Below, piece by piece: positions 45,484-53,683 of a DNA stretch of 64,000 nt. Position 1 is the first letter of the stretch; each line of letters starts with the position of its first letter. The notes below the pieces were generated by a model, which saw only the letters and a list, made by a program, of their open reading frames with translations, was not told the DNA's origin and made no database searches. A program made the position numbers and the translations under genes. Origin of the DNA: BP-133 sp040756995 (GTDB lineage Bacteria; Actinomycetota; Acidimicrobiia; IMCC26256; BP-133); assembly GCA_040756995.1 (NCBI GenBank), contig JBFLYK010000003.1, positions 206,853 through 270,852 on the forward strand, read 5' to 3'.

Positions 45484-47208
45484 ATGTGTGAGGATCGGCG
45501 CTCCATGCATCCCCGCCGCCTGTTGACGCCGGCGGCCGCCGTCCCGTTCGCCGAGGGGCCGGGGCGAGTCGGTCGCCTCGAGGTCGCCACCGCGCTGCGG
45601 GCGGTGGGTCGCGGACTCCGTCTCGACTGGTCGGTCCGCAATCCCGGCCGGTCGCCGGTGACGCTCGACCGGCTCGGCGTGGCGGTCGACGCGACGTTCG
45701 AGCAGGTGCTGGAGCACGGTTGGCAGAGCTGGTCGGTTGTGCGCCGCTGCCGGCCGGGCGACGTGCGGCCGGAGCGGAGCCGTGTCCCGTCGTGGCGCCG
45801 GGCCCGCGACTTCACCGAGGCGGCCACCGCCGGCCGCACGGTGAACGGCGAACCGTTCCTCCTCACCGACTCCGGCATCGCCGGCTTCCTGTCCGCCGGC
45901 ACGCATCTGGGCCGGATCGAGGCCTCGCCCGGTGGGGACGGGCTCGTCGCCTGGGCGCTGCTCGACCGCATCGTCCTCGGCCCCGGTGAGGAACGCCGGT
46001 TGGAACCGCTGTGGCTGGCCGGCGGTGAACCGGGAGCGCGGTACTCGGAGTACGCCGCCCTGGCCGGAGCCGAAGCCGGCGCCCGGGCCGCCACTCCGGC
46101 ACCGCCCGGCTGGTGCTCCTGGTACCACCACTATTCGTCGGTGACTCCCGAGGCCGTGCGGGCGGTGGTGCCGGCGGCGGTGGCCGCCGGGCTGCGGGTC
46201 GTGCAGATCGACGACGGATACCAGGCGGCGATCGGCGAATGGCGCACACCGCGGTCCTCGTGGGCCGGGGGAACGGCGGCCGTTGCCGCCGACATCCGGA
46301 CCGCCGGACTGCGGGCCGGGATCTGGACCGCGCCGTTCCTGGCCGACGAGCGTGGCCGGCTCGTCGCCGCCCATCCGGACTGGGTCCTGCGGGGGCGGGC
46401 CGGCCGCCCCCGGCGGGCCATGCACAATCCCCGGTGGTGGGGTGGCTGGTCGGTGGCGCTCGACACCACCCATCCCGGGGTCCTCGACCATCTGCGCTCG
46501 ACGTTCGCCGCACTGGCCGCCGAGGGCTTCGACTACCACAAGATCGACTTCCTCTATGCCGCCGCCCTTCCGGGGCGCCGCCACGACCTGCGCCGGACGC
46601 GGGCGGAGGCGCTGCGGGGCGGGCTCGAGGCGGTCCGCGACGGCCTCGGCGCAGGAGCCTTCCTCCTGGGCTGCGGATCCCCGTTGCTGCCGGCCGTCGG
46701 CGTGGTCGACGCCATGCGTGTGTCGCCCGACGTGGCTCCGTGGTGGGCGCCGCCCCGACCCCGGCCCGGAATGGCAGAAGCTGCCTCCTGCGCCCGCAAC
46801 GCCATCGTCACGTCGGCGCTGCGGGCGCCGTTCCACCGCCGGTGGTGGATCAACGACGTCGACTGCCTCCTGATCCGGCCGGTGGACACGGCGCTGGCGC
46901 CGGGCCAGCGGCGGGCGGTGGCCGCCTCGGTGGCCGGGGGCGGCGGCTTCACCATCGTCTCCGACGACCTGGCGACCTACGGCGAAGAGGAACGGTCGCT
47001 CCTGGCCGCCGTCCTCGCCGCCGGCCGGCACGCCGATGCCCCGCTCGACGTGCCCGACCCGTTCGGGTCGGTCCTGTCGGTGCGGTCACCGGCCACGCGC
47101 CTGGAAGTCGATACCAGCCAGCTCGACGGTGAGAATCCGGCTGTTCGACTGGAAATTGTCGGCGCCCGGCTGGCTATTACTGGAATCACCTATAGGTCAT
47201 TCCAGTAA
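45484..47208 (+). CDS. Glycoside hydrolase family 36 alpha-galactosidase-like enzyme
   Basis: A 574-residue cytosolic clan GH-D enzyme. The barrel motifs are PPGWCSWYHHYSSVTPEAV, VVQIDDGYQAAIGEW, GIWTAPFLADE, FDYHKIDFLYAA (nucleophile D355) and AMRVSPDVAPWW (acid/base D416), then RWWINDVDCLLIRP. The HGWQSWS segment in the N-terminal beta domain is also typical. Shorter than Mel36A (~700). ATG 45484 is used; ATG 45505 is an alternative with GAGG upstream. It pairs functionally with the divergent mannosidase, perhaps on a galactomannan-derived oligosaccharide (inference). Confidence 0.9.
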   Translation: MCEDRRSMHPRRLLTPAAAVPFAEGPGRVGRLEVATALRAVGRGLRLDWSVRNPGRSPVTLDRLGVAVDATFEQVLEHGWQSWSVVRRCRPGDVRPERSRVPSWRRARDFTEAATAGRTVNGEPFLLTDSGIAGFLSAGTHLGRIEASPGGDGLVAWALLDRIVLGPGEERRLEPLWLAGGEPGARYSEYAALAGAEAGARAATPAPPGWCSWYHHYSSVTPEAVRAVVPAAVAAGLRVVQIDDGYQAAIGEWRTPRSSWAGGTAAVAADIRTAGLRAGIWTAPFLADERGRLVAAHPDWVLRGRAGRPRRAMHNPRWWGGWSVALDTTHPGVLDHLRSTFAALAAEGFDYHKIDFLYAAALPGRRHDLRRTRAEALRGGLEAVRDGLGAGAFLLGCGSPLLPAVGVVDAMRVSPDVAPWWAPPRPRPGMAEAASCARNAIVTSALRAPFHRRWWINDVDCLLIRPVDTALAPGQRRAVAASVAGGGGFTIVSDDLATYGEEERSLLAAVLAAGRHADAPLDVPDPFGSVLSVRSPATRLEVDTSQLDGENPAVRLEIVGARLAITGITYRSFQ

Positions 47209-47286
47209 TTCCCTCGAAAAATCCACGGCTAATTCCGTCTAAAGCCGGGATCACGCGCGCCCGAAACCCTTGTCGCGACTAGAACT

Positions 47287-47333
47287 AGGCGCCGACCATT
47301 GCCGCGTCGAATACGACGCATGAGCGGGCGCCT
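47287..47333 (+). promoter_or_regulatory. Structured 5' leader of the transglycosylase-like gene
   Basis: AGGCGCC (47287-47293) pairs with GGCGCCT (47327-47333) and encloses a second perfect hairpin GCGTCG-AATA-CGACGC (47304-47319). The whole 155-bp leader (47209-47363) is less GC-rich than its surroundings. Leaders of wall-hydrolase genes in actinobacteria often carry c-di-AMP riboswitches, but I do not see the ydaO core and do not call one. Confidence 0.4.
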
Positions 47334-47363
47334 CGGGCTTGGTACCCACGGAGGGACTTTTTC

Positions 47364-48146
47364 ATGTCGGTTCGCGTGCGAAAAATTCGCCCGAAGATTT
47401 TGCTGGTTCTCAGCCTCTGCGGGCTCCAGGCCGGCCTGGCCGCCGGTTCCCTGCGGGCCGGTCCGGACAAGGTCCGGCTACCCGGCGCCGAGCCGCTGGC
47501 GGCGTCGTCCGCCACCGGCTCCACCACGGCTTCGGTGACGGCCCCGGCCGCCGACACTACAGCTCCGGCCGCCGACACCCCGACGCCTCCGGCGGCGACC
47601 CCGGCCGCCGACGCCCTGGCTACCGCCGAGGTCCCGGCCCCGCGGGGGGCGGCCTCGGCTCCCCTCCCGGCGGAGCAGACGCCCACCGCCGAGGCGCCGC
47701 CGGCCGCTTCACCGGCGGCGGCGATCGTGCCCGCCGACCGGCTGCACCTCGAGCCGATCCTGGCTGACGCCGCCCGCCAGTACGACGTTCCGGTCGACAT
47801 GATCCTGGCCCAGGCCTGGGCCGAATCGAGCTGGAAGGTCGACGCCGTCTCCCACAAGGGCGCGGTCGGCGTGCTGCAGATCATGCCGGACGCCGTGGAC
47901 TTCATCTCGAAGCGGCTGCTCAAGCTCGACCAGCCGCTCAACGCCCTCGACCCGGCCGAGAACGCCCGCATGGGCGCCCGTTTCATGCGCCACCTTCTCG
48001 ACCGGCTCGACGGCGACATGCGCCAGGCGCTGATCGCCTACAACCAGGGTCTGGCCGGGCTGCGCCGCTACGGCCCGTACCCGGCGGCGGAGTCCTACGC
48101 CGACAAGGTGCTGGCCCTGCGCCCGGTCTTCGCCGGGCAGATCTAG
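47364..48146 (+). CDS. Secreted lytic-transglycosylase-like (SLT-fold) protein
   Basis: A 260-residue exported protein. After the signal segment (PKILLVLSLCGLQAGLAAGS) is a ~90-residue Pro/Ala/Thr-rich spacer, which would reach through the wall. The SLT domain (about 125-255) has the catalytic Glu in ILAQAWAESSWKVDAVS, GAVGVLQIMPDAVDFI and ALIAYNQGLAGLRRYGPYPA. It cleaves peptidoglycan glycan strands. A GGAGGG ribosome site precedes the ATG. The partial gene at 2-73 is a close paralogue. It precedes the pseudokinase and SEDS-PBP genes on the same strand, with 162 bp between. Confidence 0.9.
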   Translation: MSVRVRKIRPKILLVLSLCGLQAGLAAGSLRAGPDKVRLPGAEPLAASSATGSTTASVTAPAADTTAPAADTPTPPAATPAADALATAEVPAPRGAASAPLPAEQTPTAEAPPAASPAAAIVPADRLHLEPILADAARQYDVPVDMILAQAWAESSWKVDAVSHKGAVGVLQIMPDAVDFISKRLLKLDQPLNALDPAENARMGARFMRHLLDRLDGDMRQALIAYNQGLAGLRRYGPYPAAESYADKVLALRPVFAGQI

Positions 48147-48308
48147 GTTCCTCTCGCCTTTCGACTTCTCTGCGGCGGTTTTCCGCTGTCTCAGGCGACG
48201 ATCCGTCAGGTGGCGTTCTGGGCGCGGCCACTGAGGGTATTGGCCCACTGATCGCACAACTTCGTGGTGCGGGCTCGACGCCACGGCGTTGCTGGGCAGG
48301 AGGACCGG

Positions 48309-49541
48309 GTGGACGCGGACGCAGACGTCAGGGACGTCACGGAAATCGAGGACCTCGTCGTCATCGACGACGGGCCGGAGATCCTCGCCACCACGACGGA
48401 GGTGGCGTCGCCGCCGGCGTGGCAGGCGGCGCGACCCCGTGACGGCATCCCGCTCCACCGGTTCCTTGAGCGGGCCAAGCTGTCCCTGGCCGAGGCGGCG
48501 TCGCTCGGCTCCCTGTTCCTGGAAACGGTGGCCGTCATGCACGAATCCGGCTGCGGCCACGGCCGGATCGACAGCCGGTCGGTCCGGATCGTTTCCGACG
48601 GCACCGTCCGCCTGGCCGAGTGGGGGCCCGACACCGAGTTCCCGGTCGGCCTCACCGACGAGGTGCGGGGGGCGGACATCGGGGCCGCCGCCGCCATCGC
48701 GGAGGAGATCAAGAAGTGCGCCGGGCGGCCCGCCCGTCCGCTGACGGACCGGGAGGACCGGTTGCTGGCCCGGCTGACATCGGCGGCCGACGCCGACAGC
48801 CTCCGGCGACGGGGGCTGCGCCGAGCCGCCCGGGGCCTCGAGCTGGCCGTGGGCCGTACCGAGCAGCGGGACGCCGCCCGTCAGGGAGTCGTCGGTCTCA
48901 TCCGGGCGGTGGCCGGGGTCGACGCCGCCGCCAGTGAGGCGGCGTCCGCCCGCGCCCGGTCGATCGGCGCCCGTCCGCCGTCCCCGCCGGCGCGCCGCCT
49001 GCCGCCGCCGGCCCGCCGGCCGCCGTTGTGGCCCCGAATCCGGGAGCCACTGGCGATCGTGACCGCCGCCCTCGTGGTGCTCGGGGTCGAGATCCATCTC
49101 TTCGGTGACGACGTGAAGCGCAACGTCGACACCCTCCTGAACGGAGACGCCACGGCCGATGCGGCCGGACCCCGGCGGCCGGCGCCTGTGCCCGATCTCG
49201 GCCCGCCCGCCGCCGGACCGATCACCCATCTCGAGCTCCGCCCGCTCGACGGCTGCCGCCCGGAAGCGGTGTGCAACGCCGTGCTCCAGGTGGCCGCCGC
49301 GCCCCACGACGTCCCGCTGGACGTCCACTGGCGGTTCGAGCTGCTCGACCGCTGCGGAGCGTTCCGGGAAGAGCGGCCCGGTGGCGTCCTGACGGTCCCT
49401 CCGGGGCATGACCGCGCCGTCCAGACGGTGTCGGTGGCGGTGCCCGCCGGCCAGGCGCTGACACTCGTTCCGCTGTCCACGGCTCCGGCGCTGGTGGCCG
49501 GCACGCCGATGCCCCTGTTCCCCCCCGACCGGACCTGCTGA
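48309..49541 (+). CDS. Membrane pseudokinase upstream of the SEDS-PBP fusion
   Basis: A 410-residue protein. Residues ~45-135 align with the C-lobe of Hanks Ser/Thr kinases: PLHRFLERAKLSLAEAASLG, then CGHGRIDSRSVRIVSDGTVR and LAEWG. The catalytic loop HRDxKxxN has become HGRIDSRS (from H84), and DFG is EWG (E104), so phosphotransfer is not expected. A Gly-rich loop and VAIK Lys are not seen. A single helix (PLAIVTAALVVLGVEIHLF, about 247-265) precedes an extracytoplasmic domain with three Cys. GTG 48309 has AGGAGG 5 nt upstream. The stop is 9 bp before the SEDS-PBP start, so it likely acts on that enzyme (inference). Not previously familiar to me as a family. Confidence 0.72.
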   Translation: MDADADVRDVTEIEDLVVIDDGPEILATTTEVASPPAWQAARPRDGIPLHRFLERAKLSLAEAASLGSLFLETVAVMHESGCGHGRIDSRSVRIVSDGTVRLAEWGPDTEFPVGLTDEVRGADIGAAAAIAEEIKKCAGRPARPLTDREDRLLARLTSAADADSLRRRGLRRAARGLELAVGRTEQRDAARQGVVGLIRAVAGVDAAASEAASARARSIGARPPSPPARRLPPPARRPPLWPRIREPLAIVTAALVVLGVEIHLFGDDVKRNVDTLLNGDATADAAGPRRPAPVPDLGPPAAGPITHLELRPLDGCRPEAVCNAVLQVAAAPHDVPLDVHWRFELLDRCGAFREERPGGVLTVPPGHDRAVQTVSVAVPAGQALTLVPLSTAPALVAGTPMPLFPPDRTC

Positions 49542-49550
49542 GGACGGCTG

Positions 49551-52439
49551 TTGCTCGGACCCGACCGAGGTGCCCCCCGGCCTGACGAGGAGCAGTCCCC
49601 CCGCCGCCCGTGGGACACCGTCAACGACTGGCTCGACCGCCTGGCCCTGACCGCGGCGGTGGCGCTTGTCGCCCTCGGCGCCCTCAACCTCTACGCCGTC
49701 GAGGGTCCGCCCGCCGCCTGGCGTCAGCTGGCCGTGGTGGTCCCCGGCCTGTTGCTGTTCATCGCCCTGCGGAGGGTGCGCATCGACCGCCTGGCCGCCC
49801 TGGGCTGGGTCTGCTACGGACTCTCCGTCGTCCTGTTGGCCGCCGTTCCGTTCGTCGGCATGACGACCAAAGGGGCCCGCCGGTGGCTGGGCGTCGGCGC
49901 CTTCTCCCTCCAGCCGTCGGAGCTGGCCAAGCTCAGCCTGCTACTGGTTCTGGCCGCCGTCCTGTCGTCCGACCGCTCGCCCGGTGTGCGGACCCTCGCC
50001 GCCATCGGGCTGTGGGCGGTCCCCACCGGCCTGACGATTCTCCAGCCTGATCTCAGCACCGCCCTGCTGCTGACTTCGCTGCTGGCGGCCATGCTGATCC
50101 TGGCCCGGATCCCGTGGCGCTACCTCCTGCCGCCGGTGGTGGCGGTGTTGGTTCTCGCCCCCCTGGCGCTCCCGCTCCTGCAGGAATACCAGCTTCGGCG
50201 GCTGCAGGGTTTCTTCACCGGATCCGCCGAGCTGGCGGGCGGTTACACGCTCCAGCAGGCTCACATCGCCGTGGCGATGGGCGGGATGACGGGCCGCTTC
50301 GGTGACGAGGCGCGCCGGCTGCTGGCCGAGTATCTCCCGGAGAACCACACCGATCTGGCCTTCGCCAGCGTGACCCAGCAGTTCGGCCTGGTCGGCGGTC
50401 TGGTGGCCGTGGCCGTCACCGTACTCATCGTGTGGCGGCTGGCCCTGGCCGGGCGCGTGTCCCGCACACCCGTCGGCATGCTGGTGGCCGGCGGGCTGGC
50501 CGTCCTGTTCGGAACGCAGGTCGCCGTCTCCGTGGCCGGCAACCTGGGCCTCCTGCCGATCGCCGGCATCCCGTTCCCGCTCCTGAGCTACGGAGGTTCG
50601 GCGGCGCTGGTGTACCTGGCCGGTTTCGGCGTCGTGATCGCCGCCCGCCGCGACGGTGCCCGGCGCCGGCTGTGGGCGCCGCCCCGCTGGTCCAAGCCGA
50701 CGCCGCGGTGGCTGGCCCGCCTCGCCCTCGGCGTGACGGTGGTGCTCCTCGGCTCAGCCTGGTACGGCCGCCACCTCCAGACCGCCCGGGGGGATTCTCT
50801 CCGTCAGGCGGCCAAGGTCCAGATGACCCGCTGCGTGCGGCTGCCCGCTCCTCGGGGCGTCATCACCGACCGGCACGGTGTCGCCCTGGCCGGCAACGCC
50901 GAACACAGCGAGGTGGCGGGGATCCCGGCGGTGTTGCGGCGGGACGGGGTCGCCCTGAAAACCCTGGCCGAGCTGCTGGGACGGCCGTTCGAGGAGGTGG
51001 AGGAGAAGGTCTCCTCGTCGGACGGGATGCTCGTCAAACTGGGCCAGGTCGACGGGCCGACCGGGCAGCGCATCGCCGCCGCCAAACTGCCCGGCGTCGC
51101 GCTCCTGCCGTCCCACCGACGGGTCTATCCGGCCGGCCCGCTGGTGGGCGCGTTCATCGGGTACGTCGGGGCCGACACCGAGAAGGACCACCAGCGCTGG
51201 CCCGGGCTGCCCATCGGAGAGCGCGTCGGGCGCTCGGGGCTCGAGCGCCGCTACGACCCCGTCCTGCGGGGCGTGGCCGGCGAACAGTGCTTCCTCGTGG
51301 ATCCCAAGGGCCGGCCCGTGGCGTTGGACCGGTACCGGGCGCCGGTGCCGGGACTGAACCTCCGGTTGGCGGTCGATCTGGGCCTGCAGCGCCACCTGAC
51401 CGATGCCCTGGCCGCCGCCGTGCAGAAGTCGGGGGGCGACCTCGGTGGGGCCGTGGCCCTCGATCCCAAGACCGGCAAGGTGCTGGCCATGGCCAGCATC
51501 CCGGGCTTCGACAACAGCATCTACGGCCCACCGCTCGACGAAGCGGCGCTCAAGCGGGCCAAGCACGCACCGGGCCATCCGACCCTCGAACACGTCACCC
51601 AGGTCGCGGCGCCCCCCGGGTCGATCTTCAAGCCGGTGGTGGCGGCCGCCAACCTCTCACTGCCGAATCCCGTCCTCCGCCCGCAGGTGGTGATTCCGAC
51701 GGGGGCGAGCTTCGTGCACGGGGGCCACGTGTTCAACAACTGGAAGCCGATGGGGCCGCAGAACCTCATCGGCGCCCTCGCCTGGTCCAACGACGTGTAC
51801 TTCTACAAGCTTGCTCTGATGCTGGGCCCGGAGCGGATCCACGAGATCGGCACGGCCCTCGGCGTGGGCGTGCCGACGGGGATCGACGTCGACGAGGTGG
51901 CCGGTGAGCTGGCCACGCCGGAGTCGACGAAGAAGCGGGGTGGCCGGTGGTACGGAGGGTCGACCGTCGTCCTGGGGATCGGCCAGGGCCGGATCACCAC
52001 CACGCCCCTCCAGGCGGCCCGCTGGACGGCGGCCATCGCCACCGGTCAACTCGTGACGCCCCGGCTGGCCCTGGACTTCGCCGCCCCCGGCCAGGCGGCC
52101 GCCGCCGCTCCCGGCCCGGCGCCGAGCCCGCTGCCGTTCGCCGGCGTGCTGGGACCGGTGCGGGACGGGATGCGAGAGGTCGTCGTCAACGGCACGGCCA
52201 TGTTCCTGAGCGACCTGCCGTTCAGCGTGCTGGCCAAGACCGGAACCGCCGAGGACCCGTCGGCGCCGAACGGTGAACCCGCGGCCTGGATCGTGGCGGC
52301 CGCTCCCGCCGAGGATCCCGGCGTCACCCTGGCGGTGCTGGTGCGGGGCGGCGGAGGTGGCGGAGAGACGGCCGGTCCGGTGGTGAAGAGCGCGCTGCAG
52401 TACTTCGCCGCCCACCGGGCCGAGCTGCAGTCGCCGTAA
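49551..52439 (+). CDS. Fused SEDS glycosyltransferase-class B PBP (RodA-PBP2 in one chain)
   Basis: A 962-residue membrane protein. Residues ~25-380 are a complete SEDS polymerase: TKGARRWLGVGAFSLQPSEL, AMGGMTGRFGDEARRL, LPENHTDLAFAS (catalytic Asp D268) and PFPLLSYGGSAALVYLAGFG. After a short basic linker comes a second-protein helix (LARLALGVTVVLLGSAWYG, about 388-406) and a full class B PBP: pedestal (APRGVITDRHGVALAGNAEH), SxxK in PPGSIFKPVV (S691, K694), SxD in WSNDVYFYKLA (S746, D748; the PBP2 form) and KTG in LAKTGTAED (K896). Thus glycan polymerisation and crosslinking are fused. The SEDS Glu pair usually following HTD is Gln-Gln here. TTG start after GAGGAC. Confidence 0.9.
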   Translation: MLGPDRGAPRPDEEQSPRRPWDTVNDWLDRLALTAAVALVALGALNLYAVEGPPAAWRQLAVVVPGLLLFIALRRVRIDRLAALGWVCYGLSVVLLAAVPFVGMTTKGARRWLGVGAFSLQPSELAKLSLLLVLAAVLSSDRSPGVRTLAAIGLWAVPTGLTILQPDLSTALLLTSLLAAMLILARIPWRYLLPPVVAVLVLAPLALPLLQEYQLRRLQGFFTGSAELAGGYTLQQAHIAVAMGGMTGRFGDEARRLLAEYLPENHTDLAFASVTQQFGLVGGLVAVAVTVLIVWRLALAGRVSRTPVGMLVAGGLAVLFGTQVAVSVAGNLGLLPIAGIPFPLLSYGGSAALVYLAGFGVVIAARRDGARRRLWAPPRWSKPTPRWLARLALGVTVVLLGSAWYGRHLQTARGDSLRQAAKVQMTRCVRLPAPRGVITDRHGVALAGNAEHSEVAGIPAVLRRDGVALKTLAELLGRPFEEVEEKVSSSDGMLVKLGQVDGPTGQRIAAAKLPGVALLPSHRRVYPAGPLVGAFIGYVGADTEKDHQRWPGLPIGERVGRSGLERRYDPVLRGVAGEQCFLVDPKGRPVALDRYRAPVPGLNLRLAVDLGLQRHLTDALAAAVQKSGGDLGGAVALDPKTGKVLAMASIPGFDNSIYGPPLDEAALKRAKHAPGHPTLEHVTQVAAPPGSIFKPVVAAANLSLPNPVLRPQVVIPTGASFVHGGHVFNNWKPMGPQNLIGALAWSNDVYFYKLALMLGPERIHEIGTALGVGVPTGIDVDEVAGELATPESTKKRGGRWYGGSTVVLGIGQGRITTTPLQAARWTAAIATGQLVTPRLALDFAAPGQAAAAAPGPAPSPLPFAGVLGPVRDGMREVVVNGTAMFLSDLPFSVLAKTGTAEDPSAPNGEPAAWIVAAAPAEDPGVTLAVLVRGGGGGGETAGPVVKSALQYFAAHRAELQSP

Positions 52440-52469
52440 CCGTTTCCGAGGACGCGGGGGATCCGCCGG

Positions 52470-53513
52470 TCAGAAGGCGTAGGCCGCCACGGTGTCGGGG
52501 TTGGCCAGGCAGCGGGCCCCACCCTCGGCCACCCGGGTGAGCGGCTCCTCGGCGGGCAGCGCCGACACTCCGAAGGCGTCCTCCACCCGCTTGGCAAAGC
52601 CGGGAACCAGCGAGCCGCCGCCGACCAGGATGACGCCTTCCGCCATGATGTCGCTCACACTCTGGGGCGGAAGGTCGTCGAGGCATCCGCTCAGGACCGA
52701 GATGATCTCCTTGGTGACGGGCGCCACGGCATCGGACACCTCTTCGGGCGTCAGGTTGACGATACGGGCCCTGCCGGTCACGGCGTCGCGGCCTTCCACC
52801 ATCATCGAGGGGCTGGGATCGTTGAAGGCCTGGATCTTGGCCTGCTCGGCCTGCAGCTCACCGACGACGAGCTGGTGCTCGTGCCGGATGTGGTACAGCA
52901 GGGCGGCGGTCATCTCGTCCCCACCCAGCGGCGTGGAACGGGAGGACAGGATCCCGCCCGAACCGAAGGCGGCGATCTCCGAGGTACCCGCCCCCACGTC
53001 GACGACAAGGTGGGCGCGGTGCTGGAGCGGGTCGACGCCGCACCCGACGGCTCCGCACACCGGCTCCGGCAGCAGGTGGGCGCGGCCGATACCGGCTTCC
53101 TCGGCCGCTTCCAGCAGCGCCCGGCGCTGCAGCGGCGTGGCCCCGGCCGGCACACCGATGGCGACGGAGAGCCGGCGCCGTTGGAACCACGTGGTGGCAA
53201 TGCCCTGGAGCACCTCGCGCAGGAACCGGCGGGTGGTCTCGAGATCGGTGATGACGCCGTCCTGGAGGGGACGGATGACTTCGACGCCGGCCGGGGCCCG
53301 GCCGACGAGCTCCTCGGCCTCGCGGCCGATCCCGATGACATCGGAGTGGCGGCCTCCGTTGAAGCAGAGAGCCATCATCGTCGGCTCGTCGAACAGACAG
53401 CCCGCCTTGGCGTCCCACACGACCGTGCTGGCCGTGCCGAGGTCGATGGCGATGCCCTTGCCGCTGACGCCTTTGCGGGCGCCATTGGTGACGCCGTTGC
53501 CCACCTCGTCCAC
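52470..53513 (-). CDS. mreB: Rod-shape determining actin homologue
   Basis: A 347-residue MreB-type actin fold: IAIDLGTASTVVWDAKAG (phosphate 1), VRPLQDGVITDLETT-type segment (VIRPLQDGVITD), LVVDVGAGTSEIAAFG (phosphate 2), LGGDEMTAALLYHIRHEHQL and GVILVGGGSLVPGFAKRVED (adenosine). It directs side-wall synthesis by RodA-PBP2. GTG 53513 follows GGGAGG; the open frame extends 20 codons further. It is convergent with the SEDS-PBP gene (30-bp gap). Several positions, such as TAST instead of TANT, differ from typical MreB, so it is a divergent member. Confidence 0.88.
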   Translation of the reverse strand: MDEVGNGVTNGARKGVSGKGIAIDLGTASTVVWDAKAGCLFDEPTMMALCFNGGRHSDVIGIGREAEELVGRAPAGVEVIRPLQDGVITDLETTRRFLREVLQGIATTWFQRRRLSVAIGVPAGATPLQRRALLEAAEEAGIGRAHLLPEPVCGAVGCGVDPLQHRAHLVVDVGAGTSEIAAFGSGGILSSRSTPLGGDEMTAALLYHIRHEHQLVVGELQAEQAKIQAFNDPSPSMMVEGRDAVTGRARIVNLTPEEVSDAVAPVTKEIISVLSGCLDDLPPQSVSDIMAEGVILVGGGSLVPGFAKRVEDAFGVSALPAEEPLTRVAEGGARCLANPDTVAAYAF

Positions 53514-53683
53514 GCCGCCTCCCAGGAACTCGGACGCTCTCCCGGCTGAAGTACCCGTTAGCGGTGCTTTCAATTCCGGGACTCACGCCGGGTGGCACGC
53601 GTCGGGCCGGGCAGGCGCCTCGGGCCGCCGCCCATAGCGGGGCTACGGGCGGCGGCCTTCGACGGCCCTGTTTGGGAGAGGGG

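Noticed and set aside
47209..47363. c-di-AMP (ydaO-yuaA) riboswitch before the transglycosylase-like gene
   Set aside because: Context fits and there is structure, but I could not find the conserved core sequences; reported only as a structured leader.
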